From NCBI RefSeq assembly GCF_001700965.1, contig NZ_CP016756.1:4082501-4146500 (forward strand): 64,000 bases of DNA, given 5' to 3'. The notes under the pieces are model-generated. The model made no database searches and was not told where the DNA came from. It saw only the letters and a list, made by a program, of their open reading frames with translations. The position numbers and the translations under genes were made by a program. Numbering within the stretch: position 1 is the stretch's first letter; each line of letters opens with the position of its first letter. The stretch comes from Stenotrophomonas nitritireducens. Its GTDB lineage: Bacteria > Pseudomonadota > Gammaproteobacteria > Xanthomonadales > Xanthomonadaceae. Below are positions 63,009 to 64,000 of the stretch, piece by piece.

Positions 63009-63692
63009 ATGCCAAGAATGACAAACGAGAAAGCTGAGGCAGAAGGCTTCAAGAACGCGTTGGAGTCGCTCTTCGCAGATAAAGAGGAGCGCAAAAGGAT
63101 AAAGGCGACTCAGGACTATGCATCGGTGCGCAAGAAGCTTCATGAGATGGGCGGTGATGCTTTGTTGACCCTATCCATGACTGCTTTCTTCTTGGGTATC
63201 ACAAGCAGTGCATTGCGAGAAGCCCGAAAGAAATATGATGATCCTTTCTTCCTGTCCAAAAGCCACACAGCTCGCAAAGATCAGATCTTGCGATGGTGGG
63301 CAACGGTCTTAAAGAAAAAGAGCGGGGTAGAAGAGGAAATCGAAGGCAGCGCTGGACTCGATCTTCGTCCCAGCCCAAACCTCTTTATCGTCTTCAAAGA
63401 CAAGATTACCGGCAGGCCGGTTGTTCTTTGCAATAGCCTGATCACCTCTGTCTCAGACGAGCTCTTGTCAGATACCTTACGGACTGGATGTCGTATCGTC
63501 GCCCTTACGCCTGAAAAGGCAATTGAGAAGCCCTGGGCGATGCATGAAGAAAAGGCTGCTTACATAGAGGCCTACCGGAAACATCTTGAAACCAAGCACC
63601 GGGAGAAGCTTCTATGGCTGGATCGAGAGCAGGCGCAAAGCAAAGCGATTGCTGATCGGGCTGAGCTTGATGCTTCAACGCCGAGAAGCTAG
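63009..63692 (+). CDS. Unknown island protein, 227 residues
   Basis: No family recognised. The protein is hydrophilic and strongly charged. The N-terminal third is helical (EAEGFKNALESLFADKEERK). A central part contains ALLTLSMTAFFLGITSSALR. A middle domain with beta character (NLFIVFKDKITGRPVVLCN) is followed by a Lys/Glu/Arg-rich helical tail. No signal peptide or membrane helix of usual length is seen. ATG 63009 lies 2 bp after the H-NS terminator T-run and ATG 63018 is three codons on; neither has an SD, so the transcription and start are unclear. A terminator follows, so it seems to be a single-gene unit. Confidence 0.6.
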   Translation: MPRMTNEKAEAEGFKNALESLFADKEERKRIKATQDYASVRKKLHEMGGDALLTLSMTAFFLGITSSALREARKKYDDPFFLSKSHTARKDQILRWWATVLKKKSGVEEEIEGSAGLDLRPSPNLFIVFKDKITGRPVVLCNSLITSVSDELLSDTLRTGCRIVALTPEKAIEKPWAMHEEKAAYIEAYRKHLETKHREKLLWLDREQAQSKAIADRAELDASTPRS

Positions 63693-63718
63693 TTGCACCT
63701 ACCCATGTCCTGCATTCG

Positions 63719-63742
63719 AAGCCCCTGGAAAGGGGCTTTTTT
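63719..63742 (+). terminator. Intrinsic terminator after the unknown island gene
   Basis: AAGCCCCT-GGAA-AGGGGCTT followed by TTTT, 27 bp after the stop. Confidence 0.88.
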
Positions 63743-63754
63743 GATCTTCAAACA

Positions 63755-63785
63755 TTGACTTTGTTGGGCTGAGCCTTTTGATAAG
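63755..63785 (+). promoter_or_regulatory. Possible promoter of the last gene
   Basis: TTGACT (63755-63760) and GATAAG (63780-63785), 19 bp apart, lie between the terminator and the next gene. The -35 is good; the -10 matches at four of six positions and the spacing is long. Confidence 0.35.
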
Positions 63786-63811
63786 AACATACACTTATTC
63801 AAGGAGCTCCA

Positions 63812-64000
63812 ATGTTTGGATGGTTTGCTAAGAAGAGCGCCAAGGCCCGGGAGTTTCCGAGCTCATACTATGACCAAAGTGGCACGATCAACGCCAATGG
63901 TCATTTGATGACAATACTCATGCCAAAGTTCAAGGCGTGGATCGCTCAATTTCCGGGCGAAGAAAAGCAGCGCGTTGCCGCATGTGAACGGTTGATCGCG
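63812..64000 (+). CDS. Unknown island protein, N-terminal part
   Basis: An open frame of 63 codons from ATG 63812, running off the window end. AAGGAG lies 6 nt upstream. The visible protein starts MFGWFAKKSAKAREFPSSYY and later has LMPKFKAWIAQFPGEEKQR. It is soluble-looking with no recognised domain. It has its own terminator-isolated promoter region, which supports it being real. Confidence 0.55.
   Translation, partial: MFGWFAKKSAKAREFPSSYYDQSGTINANGHLMTILMPKFKAWIAQFPGEEKQRVAACERLIA

Larger units (their letters stand above)
61803..64000. mobile_element. Putative integrated island, left part
   Basis: It begins where the tRNA-Arg(CCU) sequence breaks off and runs past the window edge. Base composition is clearly more A+T-rich than the core genes, codon use is less GC3-biased, genes are small and mostly unknown, and an orphan H-NS protein is encoded. 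Two direct TGCCACAG copies (61916-61923 and 61927-61934) near the junction could be recombinase arm sites. No integrase is visible, so the right end and type of element are unknown. Confidence 0.5.

Overview
The window looks like chromosome from a high-GC gammaproteobacterium of the Xanthomonadaceae, most probably Stenotrophomonas. The support is the gene content (TraB-family protein, aguAB, a cmk-rpsA-ihfB-lapAB run, a transmembrane repetitive protein) and, above all, many short palindromes beginning GTAG, with TGCCGAGC or AGCCGAGC stems, which match the SMAG repeats known from Stenotrophomonas maltophilia. No rRNA, CRISPR array, replication origin or complete insertion sequence was seen.

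Layout. 1-3.9 kb: the start of a pterin dehydratase gene (-), nfuA (+), a long repetitive membrane protein (+) and two small cytochromes c (-). 3.9-11.6 kb: a tight RND efflux operon of one lipoprotein adaptor and two different permeases, with no outer-membrane channel gene. 11.6-12.0 kb: a 314-bp element with 46-bp inverted ends. 12.0-16.8 kb (-): a TraB-family protein, a GNAT acetyltransferase, the putrescine genes aguB and aguA, a small periplasmic protein, and rpmJ, which encodes the zinc-independent form of L36. 16.9-25.3 kb (+): cmk, rpsA, ihfB, lapA, lapB, a polyprenyl-phosphate sugar transferase, a WbpM-like dehydratase and galU, linking translation, LPS quality control and surface glycan synthesis. 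25.6-29.95 kb (-): psrA-fadN-fadA, a fatty-acid oxidation operon headed by a TetR regulator with a PsrA-type operator beside its start. 30.2-36.7 kb (+): ndk, rlmN, pilW, rodZ, yfgM-like, bamB and der. 36.8-44.3 kb (+): a rhodanese-MoeB fusion, a KefB/C-like antiporter, folD, a SMAG cluster, guaB and guaA.

44.6-49.6 kb (-) is a chaperone-usher fimbrial operon: pilin, chaperone, usher, tip adhesin. 50.2-52.3 kb holds a LysR regulator divergent from cidA/lrgA- and lrgB-type membrane genes. 52.3-56.4 kb (-) holds a DMT exporter, murB, pyrD, a methyltransferase and a small DUF4190-type protein. 56.5-59.1 kb has an ALDH7-type aldehyde dehydrogenase (-) divergent from an E. coli-like kdsA (+). 59.5-61.3 kb (-) has galE, a small lipoprotein gene that looks frameshifted, and a GfcA-like secreted protein, resembling the edge of a polysaccharide locus.

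From 61.76 kb the character changes. A tRNA-Arg(CCU) gene stops in its anticodon stem, and the sequence after it is visibly richer in A+T and carries an excisionase-like DNA-binding protein, an H-NS-family protein, an unknown 227-residue protein and the start of another gene. This is best read as the left part of an integrated island. It is the least explained part of the window. No integrase lies within view.

Starts were reset inward from the longest open frame where a ribosome binding site, signal peptide or neighbouring gene favoured it. Family assignments come from reading motifs by eye, without database searches.
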